Below are positions 8,931 to 18,517 of a stretch of 64,000 nt of DNA, one piece after another; positions within the stretch are counted from its first letter, which is position 1, and each line of letters begins with the position of its first letter. The translations under genes were made by a program, and so were the position numbers. The notes below the pieces were generated by a model. It worked only from the letters and a program-made list of their open reading frames with translations, made no database searches and was not told the DNA's origin. The DNA comes from Bacteroidota bacterium. Its GTDB lineage: Bacteria > Bacteroidota > Bacteroidia > Chitinophagales > Saprospiraceae. The stretch covers positions 1-64,000 of the forward strand of contig WGNL01000018.1 in NCBI GenBank assembly GCA_016124585.1. Direction: 5' to 3'.

Positions 8931-11288
8931 ATGATTTCTAAAAAACTCATCACGCTGGCGGTTGCCATTTGCGCCACCAGTATGCTTTTTGCGCAGCAAA
9001 CAGCGAAAATCACCGTTAGCGGCGTCATCAAGGACGACGACAACGGCGAGACCCTTATCGGCGCCAGCATCTACGAACCGAAGAATGCCATCGGCGCCAC
9101 TTCCAACGAGTACGGTTTTTACTCGCTCACCCTGCCGCAGGGCAACGACTCGGTTTCCGTCGAGTACAGTTTCGTGGGCTTTCAGCCAAAAACCATCCGT
9201 ATTTCCCTGAAAAGCGATGTGAAAATGAACGTGCGCCTCGGTACGGGCATCGAGCTGCAAGTAGTGGAAGTGAAGGCCAATTCCTACCAGGAATCCATCC
9301 GCTCCACGGAAATGAGCGTCGAGGAAATCACGACAAAGGAGGTCAAAGTGATACCTGCGCTGCTCGGCGAATCGGATATTTTGAAGGTCATCCAACTCAA
9401 GCCGGGCATCCCGTCCGGCTCGGAGGGCACGACCGGCTTGTACGTGCGGGGCGGCGGCGGCGACCAGAACCTCATCGTGCTGGACGAGGCGGTGGTTTAC
9501 AATGCTAGCCACTTGTTCGGCTTTTTCAGCACCTTCAACACCGATGCGGTGAAAGACCTCAAACTCTACAAAGGCGGCTTTCCGGCACAGTACGGTGGGC
9601 GGCTTTCCTCGGTCATTGACGTGCGGATGAAGGACGGGAATAATCAGCGCTTCGCAGGTACAGGCGGCATCGGACTCATCAGTTCCCGATTGACTTTGGA
9701 AGGCCCAATTCAGAAGGAAAAATCGTCGTTCATCGTGAGCGGACGGCGCACCTACGCCGATATTTTTACCCGCCAAATCAACAAGGCAAACGCCGACAAG
9801 GAAGACTACAACCCCATCCCTGACTACTATTTTTATGACCTCAACACGAAGGTGAATTTTGACCTGAGCGAAAAGGACAGGCTATACCTCAGCGGCTATT
9901 TCGGGCGGGATGTGTTTGCTTTCGACGGCGATTTTTTCAATTTCAATTTTAGTTGGGGAAACAAGACGGGGACTGCCCGCTGGAACCATGTTTTCAACCC
10001 AAAACTCTTCCACAACCTGACTTTCACCTTCTCCGATTATGATTACAATATCGAAACCAAGGTGACAGGCTTCAGTTTCAAAATCGGCTCCGACGTGCAG
10101 GACGCCAACCTGAAATCCGATTTTTACTACAACCTCAACGACCGCCACACCTTCCGCTTCGGCGGCAACGTGACGCACCACAGCTTCGGTGTGGGCCGAC
10201 TCAAGGCTGGCAGCGATGACGGCAAGGTGACGTTCTCCGGCGGCAACGACTTCACGGCCTACTCGATGGCAATTTATTTTGGTGATGAAATGAGCATCGG
10301 CAATCATGTGAAACTGAACGCTGGCTTGCGTTTTTCTGGCTTCGCCAATGAGAAATTCTACGTGGGCATCGAGCCTCGTGCGGCGGCGGTTTATAACGTG
10401 AACACCGATCTTTCCTTCAAAGCCAGTTACGCCCGGATGTACCAGTACCAACACTTGGTTTCCACCTCCGGCATCTCGCTCCCGACGGATATTTGGTACC
10501 CCAGCACCGAACAAATCAAGCCGCAGCGCAGCGATCAAATTGCCATCGGCGTGGAGAAACTTTTGGGAAAACAGTACCTCGTCACCAATGAATACTACGT
10601 GAAATGGCTCCGCAATCAAGTGGATTTTGTGGATGGCGCACAGCTTTTCGCCAATGACAACTTGGAGAATGAATTCGCCATCGGCAAAGGCTACGGCTAC
10701 GGCATGGAACTCGGCATCGAGAAACAGGAGGGCGACTTGCGTGGCTGGGTCGGCTACACTTTGGCGCTGGTGAAACGTGGCGATTTCGTTCCGATTGACG
10801 ACACCAAGGTTTTCGCTGGTGGTGACAGTTATTTCTTCCCCCGCTACGACCGTCGCCACGACTTTTCGCTGGTGCTGATGTACGACGTTGGCAAGCGTTG
10901 GACCTTCAGCGGAACGGCCATCTACGGCAGCGGCGACCGGACTTGGATGCCCGTCGGAAGGTTTGCTTTTCAGGATGTGTACGGCGGGAATTTCCAACCC
11001 GTCACACCGGTTTACGGCGAACGAAATGCCTTCCGATTGCCCTACTTTTTCCGTTCCGATTTTGGGGTGACCTACAAGATGTTCCCGAAATGGGGCGAGA
11101 GCGACCTGAACCTCAGTTTCTACAATGTGACGAACCGCCGCAACGCCTTTTTCCTTTACATCGAACCGCAGTACGCCGATGGCGTGAAACCGGAAAAAGA
11201 CCCGTTTGCCATTCCGACCGGACTGGCGGCGAAGCAAGTGTCGCTTTTTCCGATTATCGGGTCGTTGACTTGGAATTTCAAGTTTTGA
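8931..11288 (+). CDS. TonB-dependent receptor with carboxypeptidase-regulatory-like domain
   Basis: A 785-residue outer-membrane receptor. The signal peptide ends near LFAQQ (residue 23). A carboxypeptidase-D-regulatory-like beta sandwich occupies ~25-105 (KITVSGVIKDDDNGETLIGASIY). A plug domain at ~115-235 includes LYVRGGGGDQNLIVLDEAVVY and GGFPAQYGGRLSSVIDVR, followed by a 22-strand-type barrel that ends in an aromatic residue (TWNFKF). It is followed 68 bp later by a DUF4249 lipoprotein, the usual partner of this receptor subclass. The ligand cannot be told from sequence; iron, peptide or another nutrient are possible. Confidence 0.9.
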   Translation: MISKKLITLAVAICATSMLFAQQTAKITVSGVIKDDDNGETLIGASIYEPKNAIGATSNEYGFYSLTLPQGNDSVSVEYSFVGFQPKTIRISLKSDVKMNVRLGTGIELQVVEVKANSYQESIRSTEMSVEEITTKEVKVIPALLGESDILKVIQLKPGIPSGSEGTTGLYVRGGGGDQNLIVLDEAVVYNASHLFGFFSTFNTDAVKDLKLYKGGFPAQYGGRLSSVIDVRMKDGNNQRFAGTGGIGLISSRLTLEGPIQKEKSSFIVSGRRTYADIFTRQINKANADKEDYNPIPDYYFYDLNTKVNFDLSEKDRLYLSGYFGRDVFAFDGDFFNFNFSWGNKTGTARWNHVFNPKLFHNLTFTFSDYDYNIETKVTGFSFKIGSDVQDANLKSDFYYNLNDRHTFRFGGNVTHHSFGVGRLKAGSDDGKVTFSGGNDFTAYSMAIYFGDEMSIGNHVKLNAGLRFSGFANEKFYVGIEPRAAAVYNVNTDLSFKASYARMYQYQHLVSTSGISLPTDIWYPSTEQIKPQRSDQIAIGVEKLLGKQYLVTNEYYVKWLRNQVDFVDGAQLFANDNLENEFAIGKGYGYGMELGIEKQEGDLRGWVGYTLALVKRGDFVPIDDTKVFAGGDSYFFPRYDRRHDFSLVLMYDVGKRWTFSGTAIYGSGDRTWMPVGRFAFQDVYGGNFQPVTPVYGERNAFRLPYFFRSDFGVTYKMFPKWGESDLNLSFYNVTNRRNAFFLYIEPQYADGVKPEKDPFAIPTGLAAKQVSLFPIIGSLTWNFKF

Positions 11289-11356
11289 CGTAACACGGAC
11301 TGCCAGTCCGTGCTTTCTCAACTTCCATCAACTTAAATACTGACAATCAATTTTTT

Positions 11357-12250
11357 ATGAAAAATATTTTTCTAAAATCAAAAATATCCAACCAGCTTGG
11401 CTGGCCTTTCACCGTGCTATTTTTTGCACCCTTTTTCTTTACTGCCTGCGGCAATCTGGAAAAAGACATCTCCCTTGACCTCCCCGTGTACGAGCCGCAG
11501 TACGTAGTGGAATGTTACCTGGAGCCGGGGCAGCCGTTCAGCCTGTTGCTGACGAAAAGCACGCCTTATTTCGAGCCGTTTCCCGATGACTTGTTGAATT
11601 TTGTGAACAATATCGTTGTGGACAGTGCCGAGGTGACCATTACCCACGATGGCGTTGACTACGTGCTGGCCAATGCACCAACCCTCAACCCAACTACCTT
11701 TAAGCTTTACAATTACACCAACCCGACGCTGGTGCCGATGGAATTTGACCACGATTTTTCCTTGAAAATTATCACGCCGGACGGCAAGCTCATCACGGCG
11801 ACCACTCGCATCCTGCCCGTCGTGCCGATTGACAGTGTAGTCGTGGAATTTGATGAAGAAAAAGATACCCTCGCCCGCTGCCTCACCTACATCTCCGACG
11901 ACCCTTCCACGGTGGATTATTATCGGAGAATGATTCATCAGAATTCACTGATTGATTCCATTCCCCAGCAGGATTTCACCACCAACGACGACTATGTGGA
12001 TGACCGCACCATCGTCTTCGGCACGGGCTACGATTTCAAGGAGGGCGACACGATTTACAACACGATTTTCCATATCGAACGGGCGTATTTCGACTTCTGG
12101 AACAGCACTTTCAATTCCATCAATTCCAACGGAAACCCCTTCGGCCAGCCGAGCAGTATAATCTCGAATGTCCGTTCAGCCGACGATAGTGCGATTGGGA
12201 TTTTCACCGGCTTGAGTTATTATCGGGTGATGACGATTGTGAAAAAATAG
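11357..12250 (+). CDS. DUF4249 lipoprotein, partner of the TonB receptor
   Basis: A 297-residue lipoprotein; the hydrophobic leader ends in FFTAC with the lipidated Cys at residue 31. The next segment (VYEPQYVVECYLEPGQPFSLLLTKSTPY) is characteristic of DUF4249, beta-rich surface proteins encoded directly after CarboxypepD-reg TonB receptors. It is likely co-transcribed with the receptor at 8931 and acts at the outer membrane, perhaps capping the receptor in a SusD-like way. That role is inference. Confidence 0.82.
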   Translation: MKNIFLKSKISNQLGWPFTVLFFAPFFFTACGNLEKDISLDLPVYEPQYVVECYLEPGQPFSLLLTKSTPYFEPFPDDLLNFVNNIVVDSAEVTITHDGVDYVLANAPTLNPTTFKLYNYTNPTLVPMEFDHDFSLKIITPDGKLITATTRILPVVPIDSVVVEFDEEKDTLARCLTYISDDPSTVDYYRRMIHQNSLIDSIPQQDFTTNDDYVDDRTIVFGTGYDFKEGDTIYNTIFHIERAYFDFWNSTFNSINSNGNPFGQPSSIISNVRSADDSAIGIFTGLSYYRVMTIVKK

Positions 12251-12326
12251 ACTTTAGACAAGAGGCATTAGACTTTAGAAAGTAACTGAAAATCAGCTAC
12301 TTATCCAAAGTCTAATGTCTAAAATC
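12251..12326. repeat. Word-type intergenic inverted repeat
   Basis: AGACTTTAGACAAG plus a second ATTAGACTTTAG face CAAAGTCTAATGTCTAAAAT across a short spacer. It lies between the convergent DUF4249 and M23 genes and probably terminates both. Confidence 0.6.
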
Positions 12327-12328
12327 TG

Positions 12329-12868
12329 TTAGATTGGCATGAACGGAAGTGGATCCATGGATTTACCAGCTTGGTCGATTACTTCAAAATGTAGGTGCGG
12401 GGGGCCGCCAGCGGCGTTGCCAGTATTTCCGACGGTGCCGAGGATGTCGCCAATTTTAACCTTCTGACCTTCTTTCACGAGTTGCTTGTCCAAGTGGGCG
12501 TAGTAGAAAGTTCGGGTCTCCTCCGAATTGATGACCCAGACCTGCTTGCCGCCGTTGCCTTTTTCCACGACTCGTTTCACTTGGCCGTTGCAAACAGAGA
12601 GTATCGTCGTGCCTTTGGGCGCACCTATGTCAATGCCTTCATGTTTGCGAGTGCCGCCCCCACGTTCGTCGCCGAAGTAGCTGATGATGTTTTTGCTGGA
12701 TTGGCCAGAAACTGGAAAGACGGAAAATTTGCCTGCTTTGGAATAGGTTTTCAGCGGTTTGGCCTCTGGATTTGCACGGGAAGGGTTGCGGATTTCCTTT
12801 CGTTGCAACTCGGCGCAGGTCATAAAAAGGCAAGCCAGTAAAAGCAGTCCAAAATGATGTTTCTTCAT
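12329..12868 (-). CDS. M23 family peptidoglycan endopeptidase lipoprotein
   Basis: A 179-residue lipoprotein with leader MKKHHFGLLLLACLFMTC (Cys18). The LytM domain is complete: HEGID supplies His76 and Asp80, and PHLHFE supplies His158 and His160, so zinc-dependent cleavage of peptidoglycan cross-links is expected, unlike the EnvC-like protein at 6409. The domain starts with ISYFGDERGGG and includes the usual GNTGNA turn. It is a monocistronic minus-strand gene between the DUF4249 repeat and the cbb3 locus. Confidence 0.88.
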   Translation of the reverse strand: MKKHHFGLLLLACLFMTCAELQRKEIRNPSRANPEAKPLKTYSKAGKFSVFPVSGQSSKNIISYFGDERGGGTRKHEGIDIGAPKGTTILSVCNGQVKRVVEKGNGGKQVWVINSEETRTFYYAHLDKQLVKEGQKVKIGDILGTVGNTGNAAGGPPHLHFEVIDQAGKSMDPLPFMPI

Positions 12869-12985
12869 GTGCTAATTCTTTTCGGCCCTTGGGTCGGGCA
12901 AGGAATAAACGCCATGAAACCGCTTTCAGATGTGCAGGGTTGCTCTGGAAGGTGATAAAATTTGTTAAATTTTTAATGGAAGGAT

Positions 12986-13684
12986 TCAGTGGCACATGGG
13001 CGCATCGCCCATTTTCGCCCAAAAAAAGAAGTCGCCGGGCACGTGGAAATTCAGCCCTCGGAAGATGAAAAGCACCGCAAAAAAGACGAGAAATGCGGGG
13101 TAAGCCTTGCGCAGCGCCGTCCGGAATTTAATGCCAGCAAAGTTGCCAGCCAGCCCTGTGGCCAGCATCAATGGCAAAGTGCCCAGGCCAAACAGCGCCA
13201 TGTACGCCATACCCGAACCAATGCCGCCCGTGCTGAGCGCACCCACCACTGCCATGTAAACCAATCCGCAAGGTAGCAGGCCGTTCAGTAGCCCTATGAA
13301 AAAAGCGGCATTCACGCCTGTGTCCTTCAGAAGGCGACCAAGGCGGGATTTCAGGTTGAAAACCAGTTGGTTCAGCCCAGGTAATTGCAGCAGTTTGGCT
13401 TCCACATTGATGGAAAAAAGGGCTATGACCAAAAGTAAAACGCCTAAGCCAATGGACATAAACTGCTGAAAGCCAGCCAACTGTAATCCTCTCCCCACCA
13501 CGCCGATAAGTGCCCCTAGCAGGCTGTACGTTAACGTCCTGCCCAGGTTGTACCGCAACGCATTGGCTATCAACTGCGATTTGCCCCCACCCGCATTCGG
13601 CAACGCACAGGCAATCGGGCCGCACATGCCGACGCAGTGCAAGCTTCCGAAAAGTCCGATGGTGAAGGCGGTCCAGAGAAACAT
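12986..13684 (-). CDS. TauE/SafE-like membrane protein of the cbb3 locus
   Basis: A 232-residue polytopic membrane protein with about six hydrophobic segments. It begins MFLWTAFTIGLFGSLHCVGMCGPIACALP; the CVGMC motif and GLLPCGLVYMAVVGAL in the second half are typical of the SafE/DsbD-like family found at the end of cco operons and linked to copper or thiol delivery for oxidase assembly. The start at 13684 is used because the upstream in-frame ATG (13753) lies in the inverted repeat. It is the last gene of the minus-strand cbb3 cluster, immediately after ccoI. Confidence 0.82.
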   Translation of the reverse strand: MFLWTAFTIGLFGSLHCVGMCGPIACALPNAGGGKSQLIANALRYNLGRTLTYSLLGALIGVVGRGLQLAGFQQFMSIGLGVLLLVIALFSINVEAKLLQLPGLNQLVFNLKSRLGRLLKDTGVNAAFFIGLLNGLLPCGLVYMAVVGALSTGGIGSGMAYMALFGLGTLPLMLATGLAGNFAGIKFRTALRKAYPAFLVFFAVLFIFRGLNFHVPGDFFFWAKMGDAPMCH

Positions 13685-13689
13685 GGCAA

Positions 13690-16284
13690 TTAGATATTGG
13701 GTATTGGGTACTGGGTATTTGCCGCTTTTGAATACCCAATACCCAATACCCATTTTCCTAAAATAGTCGTAGATGCCATGCCGAAGCCAACAATAGTCAG
13801 TGAACTGAGCGGCATCAAAATGGCAGCAATGACAGGCGACATCAGCCCTTGTGTGGCAAACCAGAGGCCGACCAGATTATATAGCGCTGCAAGTACCCAA
13901 GCGGCATACACGAGGTTGATGCTTTGCTTCGCAAAATCCAGAAATTCAGGCAGTTGTGCGAATTTTTTGGCGTCCAGCACGGCGTCGCAGGCGGGGGTGA
14001 AATTGTTCACATCCTCCGCCACGACGATGCCGACGTTGGCTTGGCGGAGCGCCCCGGCGTCGTTCAGGCCATCGCCGAGCAGGAGCACGGTCTCCCCTTC
14101 AGCTTGTTGGTTTTTGATAAAATTGAGCTTGTCCTTTGGGCTTTGGTTGAATTGGGTTGAATTAGTTGAATTTGGGAATTGATCAGTGGCAAATTTCGGC
14201 AGCAAGTACTCTTTTTCCCGTTCGTTGTCACCGGAGAGGAGGAAGGTTTTTCCCCAAGTTTTGAAGTAATCCACGACGTGCCAAGCAGCGCTGCGATACT
14301 GGTTGCGAAGCACCCAACCGCCTTTGGTCACGCCGTTTATTTCGAGGTAAACGGTAGCGTCAGCAGGGGCATTTTTCATAAAGAAAACAAATGCGGCTGA
14401 ACCGATGCGGACATGGTTTTCGCCAAATTTACCCTCAATGCCTTTTCCAGTATATTCTTGAAAATCAGTAAGTTCGGTTGAAGTTGCTAGTCCCTGACTG
14501 CCCCCGACCTTGGTCGGGGCCAACTGCCAACCGCCAACTGCAATTTGCCGACTAATCGGATGCGAAGAATTCCCCGCCAGCGCCTTCACCCACCACAATT
14601 CCTCCTCGCTAAGTTGCTCGCCAATGTATTCCAAATTGCCCTGTCCGCCCGCCTCGGTCAGTGTCCCCGTTTTATCGAAAACAACCGCCGTGATTTTGCG
14701 GAGCGCCTCCACCACATTCGTGTTTTTGAGGTAAAAACCGTGGCGGGCAAGGATGCGGACGGTGTTCCCGAGTGTGAAGGGTACGTTGAGCGCAGCGGCA
14801 CAGGGGCAGGCGATGATGAGTACCGCCGTGAAGGCGTTGAAGGCAATCCGGGTATCAATCCGTAGCCAGTAGGCTAGCGTTCCGAATGCGATGGTGAGGA
14901 TGATGAGGGTGAAATATTTGCTCACCCTATTCGCCAGTTGGCTGGTGCCCACTAGTTTTTCCTGTTGAAAAGCATCCTCGTTCCAAAGCTGGGTGAGGTA
15001 GCTCTGGTTCACTTTTTTGGTCAAAATCAGCTCGATGGTATCGCCGAAGTGGCGGCCCCCGGCGTAGATTTTTTCGCCAGCTTGGCGCATCACAGGTTCG
15101 GCTTCGCCCGTCACGAAGCTGTAGTCGAGCTTCGCAATGCCCTTTTTCAAAATGCCATCGGCAGGCACGAGTTCGCCGTTGCGGAGCAGGATGCGGTCGC
15201 CAGCCTCCAGTTTGTTTACCGAAACACTCTCAGTTTGCAGTTCGCCAGGGGGCAGTGGGCAGTCATTGCCTGCGTTCCCGTCCTCGACTGCCAACTGCCC
15301 ATTGGTGAACTGGCGAACTAAACGTGTCGCTGCAATCGGAAAATACGATTTGTAATCCCGGTCGAAGGAAATGCGGTGATAGGTCATCTGCTGGAACCAT
15401 TTTCCCACCAAAAGAAAAAAGACCAGCCCGGCCAGGCTGTCCATGTAGCCAGCCCCTTGGCTGCTGATGATTTCGAAGGCACTTCGGAAAAACAGCACGA
15501 GGATGCCCAGCGCCAGCGGCACGTCAATGCTGAGCTGGCGGGTACGGATGCTGGCCCAAGCGGAGCTGATGTAATCCCGCCCGCTGTAAAATGCCACAGG
15601 GATAGCCAGTGCGATGTTCAGCCAACCGAACACGTTGCGGAAGTACAGCTCCGACTCCTGCAAGCCGAGGTATTCTGGAAAACTGAGCAGCATGATGTTG
15701 CCGAAGGCAAAACCTGCCACGCCCAACTGATAAATCAGCCTGCGGCTCACAGGCTTGCGGGCGCTGCCCTCCAAAGTGCCGAGGTTGAGGTCGGGCGGGT
15801 AGCCAATGCTGGCAAGCAGTTCAGCGACTTTGCGCAGCGAAGTAGCGTTATGGTCGAAAGTGACGGTGGCTTCCCGCTTGAGGAAATTGACCTTCGTGGC
15901 GAGTATGGCGGGAGAGAGGCGGTGCAGGTTTTCGAGGAGCCAGATGCAGGAGGCGCAGTGGATTTGGGGCAGGTGCAGCGTCAGTTTGGACTGCTTCTCG
16001 TCTTTGAAAGTGAGCACTTTTTCGGCGGCTTCGGGGTCGTCGAGCCAAGTGTATTCGGCCTGCTTGCGGCCTTTCAGGCTGAGGCCAGCGTTTTTATCAA
16101 TCTTGTAAAAGTCGCTAAGGTTGCTGGTGTTCAGGATTTCATAGACCGTCTTGCAGCCTTCACAGCAGAAGTTTTTTTCGGCGAAAAGGATGCGCTCGTC
16201 CCGGCACTCATCACCGCAGTGGGCGCAGGTGACTTTGGCCGTGGTAAGCGGCTTGAGTTCTTCAATGTTGGCAGTGATGGTCAT
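13690..16284 (-). CDS. ccoI: Copper-translocating P1B-type ATPase CcoI
   Basis: An 864-residue P-type ATPase supplying copper for cbb3 oxidase. The N-terminal Cys cluster C20-x2-C23-x3-C27 ... C40-C41-x2-C44 is typical of the FixI/CcoI type. An HMA-like domain carries CASC (Cys110, Cys113). The transmembrane CPC motif (IIACPCAAAL), the phosphorylation motif DKTGT, SHP (GNSSHPISR) and GDGLNDAGAL are all present. The C-terminus reads into an inverted repeat, so the true end may have been extended recently. It is flanked by ccoH upstream and the SafE-like gene downstream. Confidence 0.93.
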   Translation of the reverse strand: MTITANIEELKPLTTAKVTCAHCGDECRDERILFAEKNFCCEGCKTVYEILNTSNLSDFYKIDKNAGLSLKGRKQAEYTWLDDPEAAEKVLTFKDEKQSKLTLHLPQIHCASCIWLLENLHRLSPAILATKVNFLKREATVTFDHNATSLRKVAELLASIGYPPDLNLGTLEGSARKPVSRRLIYQLGVAGFAFGNIMLLSFPEYLGLQESELYFRNVFGWLNIALAIPVAFYSGRDYISSAWASIRTRQLSIDVPLALGILVLFFRSAFEIISSQGAGYMDSLAGLVFFLLVGKWFQQMTYHRISFDRDYKSYFPIAATRLVRQFTNGQLAVEDGNAGNDCPLPPGELQTESVSVNKLEAGDRILLRNGELVPADGILKKGIAKLDYSFVTGEAEPVMRQAGEKIYAGGRHFGDTIELILTKKVNQSYLTQLWNEDAFQQEKLVGTSQLANRVSKYFTLIILTIAFGTLAYWLRIDTRIAFNAFTAVLIIACPCAAALNVPFTLGNTVRILARHGFYLKNTNVVEALRKITAVVFDKTGTLTEAGGQGNLEYIGEQLSEEELWWVKALAGNSSHPISRQIAVGGWQLAPTKVGGSQGLATSTELTDFQEYTGKGIEGKFGENHVRIGSAAFVFFMKNAPADATVYLEINGVTKGGWVLRNQYRSAAWHVVDYFKTWGKTFLLSGDNEREKEYLLPKFATDQFPNSTNSTQFNQSPKDKLNFIKNQQAEGETVLLLGDGLNDAGALRQANVGIVVAEDVNNFTPACDAVLDAKKFAQLPEFLDFAKQSINLVYAAWVLAALYNLVGLWFATQGLMSPVIAAILMPLSSLTIVGFGMASTTILGKWVLGIGYSKAANTQYPIPNI
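13695..13752. repeat. Word-type inverted repeat at the ccoI 3' end
   Basis: Left arm 13695-13718 (TATTGGGTATTGGGTACTGG) pairs with right arm 13731-13752 (AATACCCAATACCCAATACC) across a 12-nt loop. It overlaps the last codons of ccoI, adding residues such as GIGYSKAANTQYPIPNI to the ORF. Confidence 0.7.
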
Positions 16285-16308
16285 TTTTCTTGGTTGATAA
16301 TCAGTGAT

Positions 16309-16743
16309 TTACAAAATCACAACCTGCTCTTTGTAAAATTCTTTACCCCCAGCCTGCCAGTCCACCTTGACCGTCCAGCGGCCAGGGGTGAGTTGAGTGG
16401 TGGGCACGAGCTGGTTGCCGTTGGCATCGGCAGCTATTTTTACCGAAAAATCCTTGCCCTTGTCGTCGGCCCGGTAGAATAGGATGTCACCGCTGGGCTG
16501 TTGGATTCCCTTCGGAAAAACGAGCTGCACGCCCTCCCCGACTTTGCCGATGGTCAGGTCGGTGGAGAGTGATTTGCTATTTTCCAGCTTTTCGTATTGC
16601 TTTTGGTAAGCGAGGTCTTTTGCATAATAATCCTCGACTACCAAATCATGGTCAAAGCTTTTTGATTTGACCACAAAGCCTACCATGGTGGCAGCAAATG
16701 CGATGTAAAAAATGGCGATGGATTTACCCCAGTTGAGTTTCAT
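16309..16743 (-). CDS. ccoH: FixH/CcoH assembly protein
   Basis: A 144-residue protein anchored by one N-terminal TM segment (SIAIFYIAFAATMVGFVV), with a periplasmic beta domain (GRWTVKVDWQAGGKEFYKEQVVIL) typical of FixH. The YYAKDLAYQKQYEKLEN segment after the anchor is the family signature. It is needed for cbb3 oxidase assembly. It lies 24 bp upstream of ccoI in the same orientation, with a word-type repeat separating it from ccoG. Confidence 0.87.
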   Translation of the reverse strand: MKLNWGKSIAIFYIAFAATMVGFVVKSKSFDHDLVVEDYYAKDLAYQKQYEKLENSKSLSTDLTIGKVGEGVQLVFPKGIQQPSGDILFYRADDKGKDFSVKIAADANGNQLVPTTQLTPGRWTVKVDWQAGGKEFYKEQVVIL

Positions 16744-16748
16744 TTTTC

Positions 16749-16838
16749 AAGGATTAGAGGATTGAATGAGAGAAGGATTGAAGGGCAAAGGGCATTAACC
16801 CTATTCAATCCTTCAATTCTTCTCTCATTCAATCCTTA
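16749..16838. repeat. Word-type intergenic inverted repeat
   Basis: The left arm (16749-16785) iterates AAGGATT/AGAGGATTGAATGAGAG. The right arm (16804-16838) holds CAATCCTTCAATTCTTCTC and TCATTCAATCCTT. It lies between ccoG and ccoH and touches the ccoG stop. Confidence 0.65.
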
Positions 16839-18326
16839 TTTTACCGGCCCCAGGAAGTTCGTCTTCGTTTCATCCACCAACTTCCCTTCCGACCAGACTT
16901 CGATTTTCAATTCCGTTTTTCGGCTTTCCAATTTTTCTTTCGGCATTTCGATGAACATCACGCCTTTCAACATCCCCTCTTTCGGTACGTTGCTGGAAGC
17001 TTCGCCGACCAGTTTGATGCGACCTTCGGGTGCTCCCACCAGCCTAAACTCAATTTTCGGGATGTCTTTCGAGGTTTTGTTGACGACCTCGTAATTGTAA
17101 AGATTGCTCAAGTAGTCGCCCTCCACCTTCTGATAGAGCTGGCCGGGGGTGCGCAGGATGACCGTTTCCACATCTGATCGGGTGGCGAAAAGGAACGCTT
17201 GCAAGGCAATCAATGCCACCAAAACGCCCGTGTACGCCCAAACCCTCGTGGTAAAAATTTTGCGCTTTGTACCTGGTTGGTGTCCTTCTTTGATGCCGTT
17301 GTCGCTGTCGTAGCGGATTAGGCCCTTCGGGCGGTTCACTTTTTCCATGATGCTGTCACAGGCATCAATGCAGGCGGTGCAGTTCACACATTCGAGCTGA
17401 GTACCGTTGCGGATGTCAATGCCCGTTGGGCAAACATGGACGCAGAGCTTGCAGTCAATGCAGTCGCCTTTTACGGCAATTGGCTGTTGGCTGTTGGCTG
17501 TTGGCTGGGTCGAAGCCAATGGCAAGTCGCTAACTGCCAACTGTGATTTCTGAATTTTTCCTCGTGGCTCTCCCCTGACGTAATCGTAGTGGACAACGAT
17601 GCTATCCGGCACGAGCAGCACACCTTGGAGGCGACCGTAGGGGCAAACGGCGATGCAGACCTGCTCCCGCATGTAGCTGAAAACGAAGAAGAAAATTCCT
17701 GAGAAAACAAGCAGTGCAATGAAGCCGCCGAGGTGTTGGCCCACGGGTTCAGTGGCGATTTTGATGACCTCGTCGGAGCCGATGATGTACATCAAAAACG
17801 TGTTGGCGATGAGCAGGGAAATGGCGTAGAAAATGGCGTATTTGCTCACCCTTTTCAGGATTTTCTCGCCTGTCCAAGGTGCGGCGGCCAGTTTGCGCTG
17901 CTGGCCAGCATCACCGTCAATCCAGTATTCTATTTTACGGAAAACCATTTCCATGAAAATGGTCTGAGGGCAGATCCAGCCGCAGAAGAGCCGTCCGAAA
18001 ACCACCGTGAACAGCACCACGAAGAGCATGAACGTCACCATTGCCAAGGCAAAAAGGTGCATGTCCTGTGGAGTGAATACAATGCTGAAGATGATGAACT
18101 TCCGCTCCAGCACATTGAACAAAAGTATCGGCTCGCCATTTACCCGGAGGAAGGGCATGCCAAAAAGTAAAGCCAACAAAGCAAAACTTACCCAAGTCCG
18201 TGCATTGTAAAACCAACCAGACGGCTTTTTCGGGTACATCCATACCCGCTTGCCCTTCTTGTCCACCGTGGCGAGGTGGTCCCGGTACTCTTCCGTGTCT
18301 TGATATAATTCGTCTATGATATTCAT
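16836..18326 (-). CDS. ccoG: Cytochrome c oxidase accessory protein CcoG
   Basis: A 496-residue polyferredoxin-like membrane protein (FixG/RdxA), thought to reduce Cu(II) for cbb3 assembly. Several TM segments occur in the first 230 residues, with CGWICPQTIFMEMVFRKIEYW and CIAVCPYGRLQGVLLVPDS. A 2x[4Fe-4S] ferredoxin domain follows (CIDCKLCVHVCP and CVNCTACIDAC), then a further TM near residue 370 and a C-terminal Ig-like domain. It sits in canonical position between ccoP and ccoH. Confidence 0.95.
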   Translation of the reverse strand: MNIIDELYQDTEEYRDHLATVDKKGKRVWMYPKKPSGWFYNARTWVSFALLALLFGMPFLRVNGEPILLFNVLERKFIIFSIVFTPQDMHLFALAMVTFMLFVVLFTVVFGRLFCGWICPQTIFMEMVFRKIEYWIDGDAGQQRKLAAAPWTGEKILKRVSKYAIFYAISLLIANTFLMYIIGSDEVIKIATEPVGQHLGGFIALLVFSGIFFFVFSYMREQVCIAVCPYGRLQGVLLVPDSIVVHYDYVRGEPRGKIQKSQLAVSDLPLASTQPTANSQQPIAVKGDCIDCKLCVHVCPTGIDIRNGTQLECVNCTACIDACDSIMEKVNRPKGLIRYDSDNGIKEGHQPGTKRKIFTTRVWAYTGVLVALIALQAFLFATRSDVETVILRTPGQLYQKVEGDYLSNLYNYEVVNKTSKDIPKIEFRLVGAPEGRIKLVGEASSNVPKEGMLKGVMFIEMPKEKLESRKTELKIEVWSEGKLVDETKTNFLGPVK

Positions 18327-18517
18327 TTCAAAAAATGCTGAAACCCGAATGATGGGTTGTTAAACCTAACTTTTCACTTTCCAGAAACGTCATCCAAAAC
18401 CAGCCTCGGTAGGTGATATTGGATGTCATTTGATGAAAATTCTTTCCCTACAAAATTCAAAAGCAGGTCTTTCGCATTGCGTAACAGAAGTCACATAAGA
18501 CACTGACTGTCAGGATT

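Noticed and set aside
9882-11321. 479-residue minus-strand ORF inside the TonB receptor
   Set aside because: Fully antisense to a clear receptor gene; composition is what codon bias on the other strand produces, and no domain is visible. The same applies to 8922-9776.
15376-16482. 368-residue plus-strand ORF over ccoI
   Set aside because: Antisense shadow of ccoI with no recognisable domain.
18480-18516. Short dyad CTGACTGTCAG near the ccoP stop
   Set aside because: Spacer of one base does not fit the operator, and it lies at a gene end without a downstream promoter.
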